DNA of 64,000 bases, taken from positions 16,969-80,968 of the forward strand of contig JANQLO010000005.1 in the NCBI GenBank assembly GCA_028280505.1. The letters are read 5' to 3'. The notes beneath the pieces are model-generated. The model was not told the DNA's origin. It did no database searches and saw nothing but the letters and a program-made list of their open reading frames with translations. This DNA is from Chromatiales bacterium. Its GTDB lineage: Bacteria > Pseudomonadota > Gammaproteobacteria > Chromatiales > Chromatiaceae. The position numbers and the translations under genes were made by a program. Below, piece by piece: positions 52,820-61,839 of the stretch (the stretch's first letter is position 1; each line of letters opens with the position of its first letter).

Positions 52820-53552
52820 GTGCAGCGCCTTCGTGGCCGGTCGGGGCCGGCATCCATTCATGTGGTAACTCTGTCTGGCCTATCAGCAATGCGCCGACAC
52901 CGATCACAACGATGGTCGCGGCGGCCAGTTGCCGGATATGCTCCCGGCGGGTAAGCCGTGTCAGCATGCCGCCAAAGACACCGGTCGTCTGCATGCCGGG
53001 CAGGGTGCCGAGGCCAAATGCCACCATGAACAAGGCACCGTCGACCGCACTACCAAGCGGTGCAGCGACCAACAGGGCGTAGTATACCAGTCCACAGGGT
53101 AGCCAGCCCCAGACGAGTCCCGCAGCAATGGCGGCACCCGGGCTTTTTATTGGGAGGAAGCGTTGCGCCAACGGTTGCATTCGTCGCCAGATGCCGCGAC
53201 CGAGGAGGTCGATTCGGCGCACTGACGGTAACCAGCCGCCGAGATAGATGCCGATCAGAATCATGCTGATGCCTGCGACGGCCGCAGCCAGTTTTCGCCA
53301 CAAGGAGGGATCGATCAAACCGACCAGACTTGCCCCGCCGGCACCGACGATCAGTCCGAAAATACCGTACATCGAGACGCGGCCAAGATTAAACAGTAAG
53401 ATATAGCCGTTGCGTTTTAGTGCGTCGTCGCTCACCGGTCGTGGCACGCTGCATGACAACGCCCCGATCACACCGCCGCACATCCCTAGGCAGTGCAGGG
53501 TGCTGAACAGGCCGAGCGCAAAGGCAAGGGTCAGAACGAGCCAGTCGATCAT
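52806..53552 (-). CDS. Sulfite exporter TauE/SafE (urease accessory UreH-like) membrane protein
   Basis: The 248-residue protein has six or more membrane helices, with STLHCLGMCGGVIGAL near the N-terminus (the H-x-LGMCGG signature), GLVWGWLPCGLVYYAL in the middle, and a His-rich C-terminus (HEGAAHEHH). Members of this family occur next to cytochrome cbb3 and copper-handling genes. The ORF is upstream of and overlaps the sigma-54 activator. Whether it moves sulfite, copper or thiols cannot be decided from the sequence. Confidence 0.85.
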   Translation of the reverse strand: MIDWLVLTLAFALGLFSTLHCLGMCGGVIGALSCSVPRPVSDDALKRNGYILLFNLGRVSMYGIFGLIVGAGGASLVGLIDPSLWRKLAAAVAGISMILIGIYLGGWLPSVRRIDLLGRGIWRRMQPLAQRFLPIKSPGAAIAAGLVWGWLPCGLVYYALLVAAPLGSAVDGALFMVAFGLGTLPGMQTTGVFGGMLTRLTRREHIRQLAAATIVVIGVGALLIGQTELPHEWMPAPTGHEGAAHEHH

Positions 53553-53931
53553 GAGCAGATTCCGACAGGATTTTTACCGTTGGCGGGTGTACTTTTCCGG
53601 CTGATGATCATCGTGTGTCTTCGTTTCGGTGGTTACAGATGTTCTTCGTACAGCGGTTTGCTTGTCAGTAGGAATTCTCAATCAGCGCAATGCCCGTTAT
53701 TATCTGCCGTGTCTTGTGATTCATCGATGATTGCTAATCGGTTTTCGAGTAAGCGTCGATCATGATCTATCTGCGCCAGTATCAAAGACTTTCGTCTATA
53801 CATAGAATATTATCTATAAAAAACGAAGATACGATTTATTGGAATATCGACCGGACCCATTCCTATTCTTCGTCTCGTCCACACCGGATTTTCACTAATC
53901 GGTAAATCCAGCAACCGAACAGGAGTTGACC
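53553..53931 (+). promoter_or_regulatory. 379-bp upstream region of the carboxysome operon
   Basis: No gene. The last 140 bases are A/T-rich, in contrast to the coding DNA. TCTAT-AC-ATAGA (53795-53806) is a perfect inverted repeat and is followed by TATTATCTATAAA, a likely -10 region. CbbR-type regulators bind T-N11-A and TNA-N7-TNA sites, so this stretch is the likely binding region for the downstream cbbR gene product, by inference. CAGGAG precedes the cbbL ATG. Confidence 0.6.
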
Positions 53932-55347
53932 ATGGCTGTTAAGACCTACGACGCGGGTGTAAAAGAATACCGCGATATGTATTGGACGCCGGACTATGTG
54001 CCGCTCGATACCGATCTACTCGCGTGTTTCAAATGCACCGGTCAGCCCGGTGTGCCGCGCGAGGAAGTCGCCGCCGCTGTTGCGGCTGAATCCTCGACAG
54101 GTACTTGGAGTACCGTTTGGTCCGAACTGCTGACCGATCTCGAATACTACAAAGGCCGGGCCTACCGCATCGAAGACGTTCCCGGCGATTCCGAATCATT
54201 CTATGCTTTCATCGCCTATCCGATCGACCTGTTCGAAGAGGGTTCGATCGTCAACGTGCTGACCTCGCTGGTCGGTAACGTCTTCGGCTTCAAGGCGCTC
54301 AAGCATTTGCGTCTCGAGGACATCCGTTTCCCGATTGCCTACATCAAAACGTGTGGCGGGCCGCCGGCCGGTATCCAGGTCGAGCGCGATCGTTTGAACA
54401 AGTATGGCCGTCCGATGCTGGGCGCGACGATTAAGCCGAAACTCGGCCTGTCGGCGAAGAACTACGGTCGTGCGGTATACGAGTGTCTGCGTGGCGGTCT
54501 GGATATGACCAAGGATGACGAGAACGTCAACTCGCAGCCGTTCATGCGCTGGCGTGACCGCTTCGAATTCGTCGGTGAGGCCATTCAGAAAGCCCAGCAG
54601 GAGACCGGTGAGCGCAAGGGCCACTATCTGAACGTCACCGCACCGGACCCCGAACAGATGTACGAACGCGCCGAGTTCGCCAAGGAAGTCGGCTCGCCGA
54701 TTTTGATGCACGACTTCCTGACCGGTGGCTTCACGGCCAATACCGGCCTGGCCAAGTGGTGTCGCGAGAACGGCATGTTGCTGCACATCCATCGTGCCAT
54801 GCACGCCGTTATCGACCGTCATCCGAAGCACGGCATCCACTTCCGCGTGCTGGCCAAGTGCCTGCGTCTGTCGGGCGGTGACCATCTGCACACCGGCACG
54901 GTGGTGGGCAAGCTCGAAGGCGACCGTCAGTCGACGCTCGGTTTCGTCGATCAGTTGCGCGAGTCCTTCGTGCCGGAAGATCGCTCGCGGGGTGTGTTCT
55001 TCGATCAGGACTGGGGCTCCTTGCCCGGTGTATTCGCCGTTGCGTCAGGCGGTATCCACGTTTGGCACATGCCGGCACTGGTTACCATTTTCGGCGATGA
55101 CTCCATGCTTCAGTTCGGTGGCGGTACCCAGGGCCATCCATGGGGCAACGCAGCCGGCGCCGCGGCCAACCGCGTCGCCCTCGAGGCCAGCATCAAGGCA
55201 CGTAACCAGGGTCGCGAGATCGAGAAAGAGGCTCGCGACATCCTGACCGAGGCCGCGAGGACCAGCCCGGAATTGGCGATCGCCATGGAGACCTGGAAAG
55301 AGATCAAGTTCGAGTTCGAGACCGTAGACAAGCTCGACGTCGGTTGA
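53932..55347 (+). CDS. cbbL: Form IA ribulose-1,5-bisphosphate carboxylase large subunit
   Basis: Rubisco fixes CO2 onto ribulose-1,5-bisphosphate. The 471-residue large subunit has the N-terminal [10 protein letters not shown], the catalytic lysine in [17 protein letters not shown] (Lys168), the carbamylated lysine with its metal ligands in [13 protein letters not shown] (Lys194, Asp196, Glu197), and the loop 6 [10 protein letters not shown]. It is the carboxysomal IA form by gene context: cbbS, csoS2 and the shell genes follow. The start is ATG giving MAVKTYDAG, preceded by CAGGAG; an in-frame TTG six bases upstream is not used. Confidence 0.98.
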   Translation: MAVKTYDAGVKEYRDMYWTPDYVPLDTDLLACFKCTGQPGVPREEVAAAVAAESSTGTWSTVWSELLTDLEYYKGRAYRIEDVPGDSESFYAFIAYPIDLFEEGSIVNVLTSLVGNVFGFKALKHLRLEDIRFPIAYIKTCGGPPAGIQVERDRLNKYGRPMLGATIKPKLGLSAKNYGRAVYECLRGGLDMTKDDENVNSQPFMRWRDRFEFVGEAIQKAQQETGERKGHYLNVTAPDPEQMYERAEFAKEVGSPILMHDFLTGGFTANTGLAKWCRENGMLLHIHRAMHAVIDRHPKHGIHFRVLAKCLRLSGGDHLHTGTVVGKLEGDRQSTLGFVDQLRESFVPEDRSRGVFFDQDWGSLPGVFAVASGGIHVWHMPALVTIFGDDSMLQFGGGTQGHPWGNAAGAAANRVALEASIKARNQGREIEKEARDILTEAARTSPELAIAMETWKEIKFEFETVDKLDVG

Positions 55348-55400
55348 TCGCAACCGAGACCCGAACTGAACCGAATTGGCATTGAAACGAGGAATACAAC

Positions 55401-55745
55401 ATGCCCAACACGACTGACATTGGCGATTTCCAGACCGCACAAACGCTCGAGACCTTCGGCTTTTTGCCCAAGATGACGCAGGAAGAGGTCTACGATCAGA
55501 TCGCCTACATCATCGCCCAGGGTTGGACGCCGGCTATCGAGCACGAGCATCCCAGCCGTTCGTTCAATCACTACTGGACCATGTGGAAACTACCGTTCTT
55601 CGGTGAGACGGACCTCGGTACGGTGGTTGCCGAACTGGAGGCTTGTCGTCGCAACTACCCGGACCACCATATCCGTTTGCTCGGCTACGACAACTACACC
55701 CAGAGTCAGGGTTCGGCATTCGTCGTTTACGAAGGCCGCGTCTGA
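55401..55745 (+). CDS. cbbS: Rubisco small subunit
   Basis: The 114-residue protein caps the Rubisco octamer. It has the conserved [26 protein letters not shown] region ([17 protein letters not shown]) and [14 protein letters not shown] segment, and lacks the insert of the plant form. It lies 53 bases after cbbL with GAAACGAGGAATAC before the ATG. Confidence 0.97.
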   Translation: MPNTTDIGDFQTAQTLETFGFLPKMTQEEVYDQIAYIIAQGWTPAIEHEHPSRSFNHYWTMWKLPFFGETDLGTVVAELEACRRNYPDHHIRLLGYDNYTQSQGSAFVVYEGRV

Positions 55746-55805
55746 TCGACCTGGCACCAAGGCGCACCGAGAGGTGAGGTTACTCCCGATCTAACGAGGT
55801 TGACG

Positions 55806-58094
55806 ATGGGACAAACGGCGAACAATTCCGGTCTGAGCGGACGACAGCTTGCGTTGGCAAGACGGCGTGCGATGAGCAGTGGGGGCAAAGCAGCGATAGG
55901 CGGCGCGTCGGCGCCGACCCGCTCGACAGCCGCACCGGCCAAGGTGTCGACACCGACCGCGAATGTATCGGCAGCCGCCAGGGCGCCATCGGGTTCGGGT
56001 CGCGCGGCGTCGCGTGCCCGCCGGGCCATGTTGTCCAAACAGGGCAGGAGCGCGGTGGCTTCGAGCGACCGGGTACGTGACGGATCGCGGAAGCCGAATG
56101 TGCCGGGGCCGCAAGCGAGCAACGAGAACATAAAAAAAGACTGTGGCTGCGGGTGTCAGGGCAGGGGGGATTGCGGGCGTGATACGGCGCCGGATCAGGC
56201 GCCCGGGCAGGCCGCATCCGATAACGGTCTCGCAAAGCGGAACCGCCGCATGCCCGTGAAAAAGGTTGTCAACGGTTCCAGCAGCCGGGCCGCCGCGCTC
56301 GCTCGACGCAAGGCGCAATCGACGCGTGGTAAGGCAGGCTTGAGTGCTAATGGCATGAGCGCGGCGCAGACCGCGCGTGCCGCCAACCCGCAAATGTCGG
56401 GTCGTGAACTCGCACAGGCATTGCGGAGTCAGCGCAGCCAACGCGGAGGTGCCGGGCAGAAGAAGTCTGCGCCGACCGGCCGCGTCAGGCCAACGCGTGA
56501 GAGCGCAACCGGTGCCGCCCAAGACGCCAGTTGGAAGGTGGGTGCCAGCGAGACCAGTCATGGTCAGACCGTGACCGGCACCATGGTGGGTCGCAGCCAC
56601 CGGGTCACCGGTGACGAACCCAGCACTTGCCGTGGCGTGACGGGTACCGAGTACCTGGGTGCCGATATCTTCCGGGATTTCTGTCAGACCGAACCGTCCG
56701 GTGCGCCACGCAAGGTCAGCGTCAGCCCGACGACGTCAGGCAATGCGGTCACCGGCAATGAGGTCGGTCGCAGTACGCGGGTCACCGGTGACGAGCCCGG
56801 AACCTGCAAGAGCGTGACCGGTACCGAATATCTGGGTGCCGATCAAAGCGATGCTTTTTGCGGTACCCCGGCGGTAAAAGGCCCGTCGAAGATCACGCTC
56901 GCCGAGACGCATAAAGGCAAGGCCGTGACCGGCAACAATGTCGGTCGGTCGACCAGGGTGACCGGCGATGAAGTGGGCAGCGACCGCGAACTGACGGGTA
57001 CCCAGTACATGATGCTCGGCCGGGACGATGCACCCGCCAAGGTCGGTATGAGCGATACCCTGCGCGGTGGTGCGGTTACGGGCACCATGGTCGGTCGCGG
57101 TGCCAAGGTGACCGGTGACGAGCCGGGTAGCTGCCGCAATGTGACCGGCGACGATTATGTCGGCCAGGAACAATATCAAGACTTTTGTGCATCGACCCCG
57201 GCGCCGCAGGATGACAAGGTCGGTGTGTCGGCGACGCTGAAAGGCGAGGCCGTAACCGGCACCATGACCGGGCGCTCGAGCCGGGTAACGGGTGACGAGC
57301 CGGGCACGTGCAAGGCGGTCACCGGCACGCCCTATGCAGGCGCCGAACAATACCGTGAATATTGTGATACCGACGATGCCGGCATGGCGGCGGCGCGTAC
57401 ACGCCAGCTACGTTCGACCCCGGGTTCGGTCATGACCGGTTTGCAGCCCGGCGTGGGCGGCAAGACCACCGGTGACCGCAAAGGTGCCTGCGAGCCGTTG
57501 ACCGGTACGCCTTATGTGGGTGCCGATCAGTTCGCGGACGCCTGTCCCGCGACGCCGGCACAACCGGGTAGCCCGGATTTTCCGCAGCCGGTCGGCGATG
57601 CAGCCTGGGGAGGCTTCAGTGTCAACACACCTTCGCATGCGTCGCAACAACCGGCGCCGCCGGCAATGGGTGACGTAACCGGCACGCGTTATGAACAAGG
57701 TCAGATTACAGGGCCGTTCGGTATGGCGAGCGGTAAGGTCACCGGTACGGAAGAGGCACGCTTCGGCAACCCGAAGGTGATGCCGACACTTCCCCCTGCC
57801 GAGGCCCAAACCGTCGAAGGCCGGGTAAAGGCGCGTATTACCGGCGAAGGTCAGGATGCCGGCCTCAAGGTGACCGGCGACGATTGGGAACGCGGCGATC
57901 ACGTGACCGGTACCGAGGGCAACTCGGCGACCCGACGGAATCCCACGCTGAAGGGCGGCCCGATGAGTGCGATGATCAATGCCGATCTCAAGCGTAACGA
58001 GTCCCTGCCCGAGCCGTCCAGCAAAGTGACGGGCGGCAGTGGCAATACGGAAAAAGGTGCGTTGATCACCTATTCCGGCGGCGCTCGGGGCTGA
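55806..58094 (+). CDS. csoS2: Carboxysome assembly scaffold protein CsoS2
   Basis: CsoS2 is the disordered scaffold that bridges Rubisco (N-terminal repeats) and the shell (middle and C-terminal repeats). This 762-residue version has four N repeats of the kind SGRxxAxxRRxxxSxxGK (about residues 10-220), a Cys-rich linker (KKDCGCGCQGRGDCG near residue 112), six M repeats built on VTGT/VTGD with paired cysteines (about 240-590), and a C-terminal region ending LITYSGGARG. The third M repeat lacks the cysteine pair. ATG follows GAGGTTGACG. It is the most repetitive gene in the window. Confidence 0.95.
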   Translation: MGQTANNSGLSGRQLALARRRAMSSGGKAAIGGASAPTRSTAAPAKVSTPTANVSAAARAPSGSGRAASRARRAMLSKQGRSAVASSDRVRDGSRKPNVPGPQASNENIKKDCGCGCQGRGDCGRDTAPDQAPGQAASDNGLAKRNRRMPVKKVVNGSSSRAAALARRKAQSTRGKAGLSANGMSAAQTARAANPQMSGRELAQALRSQRSQRGGAGQKKSAPTGRVRPTRESATGAAQDASWKVGASETSHGQTVTGTMVGRSHRVTGDEPSTCRGVTGTEYLGADIFRDFCQTEPSGAPRKVSVSPTTSGNAVTGNEVGRSTRVTGDEPGTCKSVTGTEYLGADQSDAFCGTPAVKGPSKITLAETHKGKAVTGNNVGRSTRVTGDEVGSDRELTGTQYMMLGRDDAPAKVGMSDTLRGGAVTGTMVGRGAKVTGDEPGSCRNVTGDDYVGQEQYQDFCASTPAPQDDKVGVSATLKGEAVTGTMTGRSSRVTGDEPGTCKAVTGTPYAGAEQYREYCDTDDAGMAAARTRQLRSTPGSVMTGLQPGVGGKTTGDRKGACEPLTGTPYVGADQFADACPATPAQPGSPDFPQPVGDAAWGGFSVNTPSHASQQPAPPAMGDVTGTRYEQGQITGPFGMASGKVTGTEEARFGNPKVMPTLPPAEAQTVEGRVKARITGEGQDAGLKVTGDDWERGDHVTGTEGNSATRRNPTLKGGPMSAMINADLKRNESLPEPSSKVTGGSGNTEKGALITYSGGARG

Positions 58095-58114
58095 CGGGAA
58101 CGCGTGGAATAGCC

Positions 58115-59641
58115 ATGTTAGGCAGCTATCGCAATCGACTTCGAGGGACCGACTCTCACGGGGGGGCGGCCCCGCTGCGCCGGCCGGGTGCGGCGAGTGC
58201 CTCGTCCTTGCATGCCGCCGTGTCGGTTGCGCCGAGGAACGGGCAGGCGATGCATCCCTTGTGTCGTGAGCAAGAGAATGCGCGTTTGTATGCCTATGAG
58301 CGCGGCGTCAAAGCCGCCTTCGATGCCATCGTGCCCACGTTGAAGCGCGTCTCGGCGCTGCAGCACGAAGAGGATTTCGAGGGTCGTGCCCAGATCATCG
58401 CCCGCGAGGCGCTCGGTTTCGAGTTGCCGGCCGAGATCCTGGCCGATGCGTGGGTCGATCAGCTGGATATGCGTCGTTTGTTCGCTTGGTGTGTCTTCGA
58501 GACCTATCGTCGCTATTGCGATCAGTTTTTTACCGACGATCCGCTCGGTGTCGCGGATGATGCGGAGTTTCAGGCGTTTCTCCAGGCCTGCGGTTTCCAC
58601 ACCTTGGATGTTTCGCCATGCGCCGACGGCCGTTTGGCCCACGTGATCCGTTATGTCTTGCGTTTGCCGCATCGTGGCGTGCGACGTAAGTCCTATGCCG
58701 GCGCGATGTTCGATATCGAGGACAGCATTCAGAAATGGGTGGAGACCGAGTTACTCCGTTTTCGTGAAGGCAAGCCGAATACCGCCGACGAGCCGACGCG
58801 CTATCTGAAGACCGTGGTTTATCACTTCAGTTCGGTCGATCCGCATCACGAGGGCTGTGCCGCACACGGTTCGGATACCCGGCGTGCCGCCGAGGCGGGT
58901 CTCGAGAAGCTGCTCGACTTTCAGCGTGCGGTACAAAACAGTTTTTGTTGCGGGGCATCGATCGACCTGCTTTTGATCGGGCTTGACACCGATACCGATG
59001 CGATTCGCGTACATATTCCCGATGGGCAAGGCGTGCTCGATCTCGATCGCTATGTCGATGCGCTGGACTTGTATCGTGATACCCAACGTTCGACGGCGAG
59101 CGATGCCCTGCGGATGATCGGTGAACGGGTGCGCCAGGTCTCGCCGGACGTGGCCGCAGGCACCGCCCAACTGATCGAGCGTTTGCTCGAAAACAATCTG
59201 TCGCAGATCGACTATGTGTGCAGCTACCACGGCGAGCACTATGCCGACGTCGGACATGCCGAGCGCTTTATCGGCGCCGGTATCGGTTTCGAAGAGGTCC
59301 AACTGCGCAATCTGACCTATTTCGCCTATATGGACACGGTCGAAGAGGCAGCCGCCGACCTGGATGTCGGGATCAAGATTTTTTCCGGTTTGAATGTGGC
59401 TCACGGCCTGCCGATTCCGGTGGTCGTGCGTTACGACTATCACGGCCAGGTGCCGGGGGCGCGCGAGCGTGCGATCGCACATTGCAATCGGGTCGCCGAT
59501 GCCCTGCAACGGCGTTACGCCGAGTTGTTCAACGATGGTCTGCTGCACACGCTGCTGGTCGCGCGCGACTGCAATGCCGGCGGGTTGATCGAAGTGCTCG
59601 GTTGTTCGGTACGTCATCAGCAGGTGCAAGGGGCACATTGA
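58115..59641 (+). CDS. csoSCA: Carboxysomal shell carbonic anhydrase
   Basis: CsoSCA (also called CsoS3, epsilon-class) converts bicarbonate to CO2 inside the carboxysome. The 508-residue protein has an N-terminal extension (about 1-45) that in relatives carries Rubisco-binding motifs, a helical domain, and the catalytic domain with zinc ligands: Cys in SPCADGR, His in DPHHEGCAAHG and Cys in SFCCGASID. A single base overlaps the csoS4A start (TGATG). Length and order match H. neapolitanus-type operons. Confidence 0.95.
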   Translation: MLGSYRNRLRGTDSHGGAAPLRRPGAASASSLHAAVSVAPRNGQAMHPLCREQENARLYAYERGVKAAFDAIVPTLKRVSALQHEEDFEGRAQIIAREALGFELPAEILADAWVDQLDMRRLFAWCVFETYRRYCDQFFTDDPLGVADDAEFQAFLQACGFHTLDVSPCADGRLAHVIRYVLRLPHRGVRRKSYAGAMFDIEDSIQKWVETELLRFREGKPNTADEPTRYLKTVVYHFSSVDPHHEGCAAHGSDTRRAAEAGLEKLLDFQRAVQNSFCCGASIDLLLIGLDTDTDAIRVHIPDGQGVLDLDRYVDALDLYRDTQRSTASDALRMIGERVRQVSPDVAAGTAQLIERLLENNLSQIDYVCSYHGEHYADVGHAERFIGAGIGFEEVQLRNLTYFAYMDTVEEAAADLDVGIKIFSGLNVAHGLPIPVVVRYDYHGQVPGARERAIAHCNRVADALQRRYAELFNDGLLHTLLVARDCNAGGLIEVLGCSVRHQQVQGAH

Positions 59642-59904
59642 TGAAGATTTGTCAGGTCGAAAAACCCCTGGTCGCGACCAACCGCATACCCGGTTTGGAG
59701 CACAAACACATGCAGGTCGTGCGTGACGGTTCCACCATGCTGGTCGCAGTCGATGCCGTTGGCTGTATTCCCGGTGACTGGGTGATCTGTGTCGGCAGTT
59801 CGGCGGCGAGGGAAGCTGCGGGCAGCAAAGAGTATCCGAGTGATTTGACCATCGTCGGCATTATCGATCACTGGGAAGAACCGGACGAGCAGGGGCAGGG
59901 CTGA
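59641..59904 (+). CDS. csoS4A: Carboxysome vertex protein CsoS4A
   Basis: The 87-residue EutN/CcmL-family protein forms pentamers that close the shell vertices. It has CQVEKPLVATNR, MLVAVDAVGCIPGDWVI and GSSAAREAAG segments typical of the family. Starts within the csoSCA stop and ends in the first base of csoS4B (TGATG). Confidence 0.95.
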   Translation: MKICQVEKPLVATNRIPGLEHKHMQVVRDGSTMLVAVDAVGCIPGDWVICVGSSAAREAAGSKEYPSDLTIVGIIDHWEEPDEQGQG

Positions 59905-60197
59905 TGGAGATTCTTCGGGTCGATGATTCCCTGGTCTGTACGCGCCGTGTCGCAGGTCTGCAACAGATGAGTCTGCGGATATTGCGCGACAGCAAGGGAC
60001 GCCGACACGTCGCTGTCGATCCGGTTGGCGCGCGACCGGGCAACTGGGTGTTCACCGTCAGCGGATCGGCCGCGCGTTATGCGACCGGCGACTTCGCGGT
60101 GCTCACCGATCTGACGATCGCCGGCATCATCGACAACTGGACTACCGAGCCTGGGGAAGGGCAGCAAGCGGTGGGCGGCGGCCGTCTTTCGGCATAG
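59904..60197 (+). CDS. csoS4B: Carboxysome vertex protein CsoS4B
   Basis: A second vertex protein of 97 residues, with AVDPVGARPGNWVFTV and SGSAARYATG; it is paralogous to CsoS4A and has an extra glycine-rich C-terminal tail (EGQQAVGGGRLSA). It starts one base inside the previous gene's stop codon, so both pentamer genes are coupled to csoSCA. Confidence 0.94.
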   Translation: MEILRVDDSLVCTRRVAGLQQMSLRILRDSKGRRHVAVDPVGARPGNWVFTVSGSAARYATGDFAVLTDLTIAGIIDNWTTEPGEGQQAVGGGRLSA

Positions 60198-60243
60198 CAC
60201 CCGCATTCAAGATTTAGTAATCGAGTCAGTAGGAGACACGACA

Positions 60244-60534
60244 ATGGCAACTGAAAACTACGGCATCGCACTGGGCATGATCGAAACGCGCGGCTTGGTG
60301 CCCGCTATCGAGGCCGCGGATGCCATGACCAAGGCCGCCGAGGTCCGTTTGATCAGCCGCGAATTCGTCGGTGGCGGCTATGTAACCGTCATGGTGCGTG
60401 GCGAGACCGGTGCGGTCAATGCCGCGGTACGTGCCGGCGCCGATGCCTGTGAGCGGGTTGGTGACGGTCTGGTTGCGGCACACATCATTGCCCGCCCGCA
60501 CCGTGAGGTGGAGCCCGTATTGGGTAATGCATAA
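60244..60534 (+). CDS. csoS1: Carboxysome shell hexamer protein CsoS1 (first copy)
   Basis: A 96-residue BMC-domain protein that forms the hexamers of the shell facets, with ALGMIETRGLVPAIEAAD, the pore loop FVGGGYVTV and AGADACERVGDGLVAAHII. It differs from the other two copies at only a few positions, notably Ser38 and Met50 where they have Gly and Leu. GTAGGAGACACGACA lies before the ATG. It ends in a short tail (VLGNA). Confidence 0.96.
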   Translation: MATENYGIALGMIETRGLVPAIEAADAMTKAAEVRLISREFVGGGYVTVMVRGETGAVNAAVRAGADACERVGDGLVAAHIIARPHREVEPVLGNA

Positions 60535-60572
60535 CAGGGTCGACTGAGCGGCTGGCGCACGCGCCGACCCTG
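60535..60572 (+). promoter_or_regulatory. Intercistronic hairpin directly after the first csoS1 stop codon
   Basis: CAGGGTCG (60535-60542) is matched by CGACCCTG (60565-60572), with an inner GGCGC/GCGCC pair. It has no T run, so it is not a full terminator; it may protect the 3' end of the upstream mRNA or partly reduce downstream transcription, which would help set shell protein ratios. Confidence 0.55.
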
Positions 60573-60614
60573 GGCCGATCGAACTGATCTTTTCCGATTG
60601 ATGGAGATACGAAG

Positions 60615-60929
60615 ATGGCAGAAGAAAACTACGGTATAGCGTTGGGCATGATCGAAACACGCGGTCTGGTTCCGGCGATCGAGGCGGCAGACGCCATGAC
60701 CAAGGCCGCAGAAGTGCGTTTGATCGGTCGTGAGTTCGTCGGCGGTGGTTACGTGACCGTGCTGGTGCGCGGCGAGACCGGTGCGGTTAATGCCGCGGTG
60801 CGCGCCGGCGCCGATGCCTGTGAGCGGGTTGGCGATGGGTTGGTGGCCGCACACATCATCGCGCGTCCACACCGTGAAGTGGAGCCGGTATTGCCTACCG
60901 GCAGCAATGGTGCCGCCAAAGCGGCCTGA
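60615..60929 (+). CDS. csoS1: Carboxysome shell hexamer protein CsoS1 (second copy)
   Basis: A 104-residue BMC protein nearly identical to the neighbours over its first 93 residues, followed by the tail VLPTGSNGAAKAA. DNA identity is lower than protein identity, because many third positions differ. ATG follows ATGGAGATACGAAG. A longer tail suggests a specialised minor variant or a difference in facet packing. Confidence 0.96.
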   Translation: MAEENYGIALGMIETRGLVPAIEAADAMTKAAEVRLIGREFVGGGYVTVLVRGETGAVNAAVRAGADACERVGDGLVAAHIIARPHREVEPVLPTGSNGAAKAA

Positions 60930-60972
60930 TAAATCAAACAGATCGAATCTGTTCATTTAGGAGAAACGCGTG

Positions 60973-61290
60973 ATGGCTACTGAGTCCTACGGTATTGCAC
61001 TGGGCATGATTGAGACTCGAGGTCTGGTGCCTGCGATCGAGGCGGCGGATGCGATGACCAAGGCTGCCGAGGTACGACTGATCGGGCGTGAGTTCGTGGG
61101 AGGAGGCTACGTCACCGTTTTGGTTCGTGGCGAGACCGGCGCGGTCAATGCGGCGGTTCGTGCCGGTGCCGATGCCTGTGAGCGAGTCGGCGATGGCTTG
61201 GTCGCGGCACACATCATTGCTCGTCCGCACCGTGAGGTCGAGCCGGTGCTGGACGGCGAAATGGGCAGCAACCGCCCCGCGCGCAGCTGA
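60973..61290 (+). CDS. csoS1: Carboxysome shell hexamer protein CsoS1 (third copy)
   Basis: A 105-residue BMC protein with the same core as the other two and a tail of about twelve residues (DGEMGSNRPARS), like the CsoS1B form of H. neapolitanus, which has a C-terminal extension. The ATG at 60973 is preceded by TAGGAGAAACGCG; a GTG one codon earlier is less likely. A hairpin and the bacterioferritin-like gene follow. Confidence 0.95.
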   Translation: MATESYGIALGMIETRGLVPAIEAADAMTKAAEVRLIGREFVGGGYVTVLVRGETGAVNAAVRAGADACERVGDGLVAAHIIARPHREVEPVLDGEMGSNRPARS

Positions 61291-61302
61291 AGATTTGATC
61301 GG

Positions 61303-61330
61303 TGACCGGCGGTAGTTCGGCCACCGGTCA
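61303..61330 (+). promoter_or_regulatory. Intercistronic hairpin after the third csoS1 gene
   Basis: TGACCGG (61303-61309) and CCGGTCA (61324-61330) form a perfect seven-pair stem with a 14-base loop and no T tract. It sits between the shell genes and the bacterioferritin-like gene and may limit read-through or stabilise the upstream mRNA. Confidence 0.5.
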
Positions 61331-61342
61331 TCGTTCGATGGT

Positions 61343-61819
61343 GTGATACCGGTGCTTTACGGCCAGACGGATCAAGATGTGCTCGGTTATCTGGGTCGCG
61401 CCCTGAGTCTCGAACTCTCGGCGGTTCAGCTCTATAGCACTCAGGCCAAGCTCGTTGAATCCTGGGGTTTGGGCGAGCCTGCCGAGCGTTTACGGCACGA
61501 GGCCACCGAGGAAATGGGCCATGCCGAACGCATCATTGGACGCATGTTGGCTTTGGGGGCTGCGCCCGGCGCTTCGCAATTGCGTCCGGTGCGCCTGGGT
61601 AGCGACCTGTTGCAACTGCTGCAACATGATCATGCCTTCGAGCTCGAATTGGTTAAGCTGTACAGTGACGCCACGCGGTATTGCGCCCGCCAGGGTTTGA
61701 ACGACGATCGTCTGTTTTTTCAGACCCTGATGGAAGAAGAACAGTCGCATGGTCAGGAACTGGTAGAGTGGATGCGCCGGCTCACCGAGCCCAACGATCG
61801 ACAAATGTCGCGAACCTGA
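61343..61819 (+). CDS. Bacterioferritin-like protein of the carboxysome operon
   Basis: The 158-residue protein has the ferritin-like four-helix pattern with glutamates in LSLELSAVQLYSTQ and RHEATEEMGHAERII, and EEEQSHGQELVEW near the end: several of the di-iron ligands E...ExxH...ExxH are kept. Homologues occur in alpha-carboxysome operons of other proteobacteria with unknown role; iron storage or oxygen protection is possible. Start GTG at 61343 (a GTG three codons later is an alternative). Confidence 0.78.
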   Translation: MIPVLYGQTDQDVLGYLGRALSLELSAVQLYSTQAKLVESWGLGEPAERLRHEATEEMGHAERIIGRMLALGAAPGASQLRPVRLGSDLLQLLQHDHAFELELVKLYSDATRYCARQGLNDDRLFFQTLMEEEQSHGQELVEWMRRLTEPNDRQMSRT

Positions 61820-61839
61820 TCCATTAGAGGAGCGTAACG

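Noticed and set aside
56736..57350. Long minus-strand frame opposite csoS2
   Set aside because: It is a shadow of the repeated VTG codons in csoS2 and has no binding site or domain.
55806..58094. Programmed -1 frameshift in csoS2, as reported for H. neapolitanus
   Set aside because: I found no clear X-XXY-YYZ slippery heptamer in the middle region; the best T run (56855-56859) does not fit the pattern in frame. The dual product may still exist by another mechanism.
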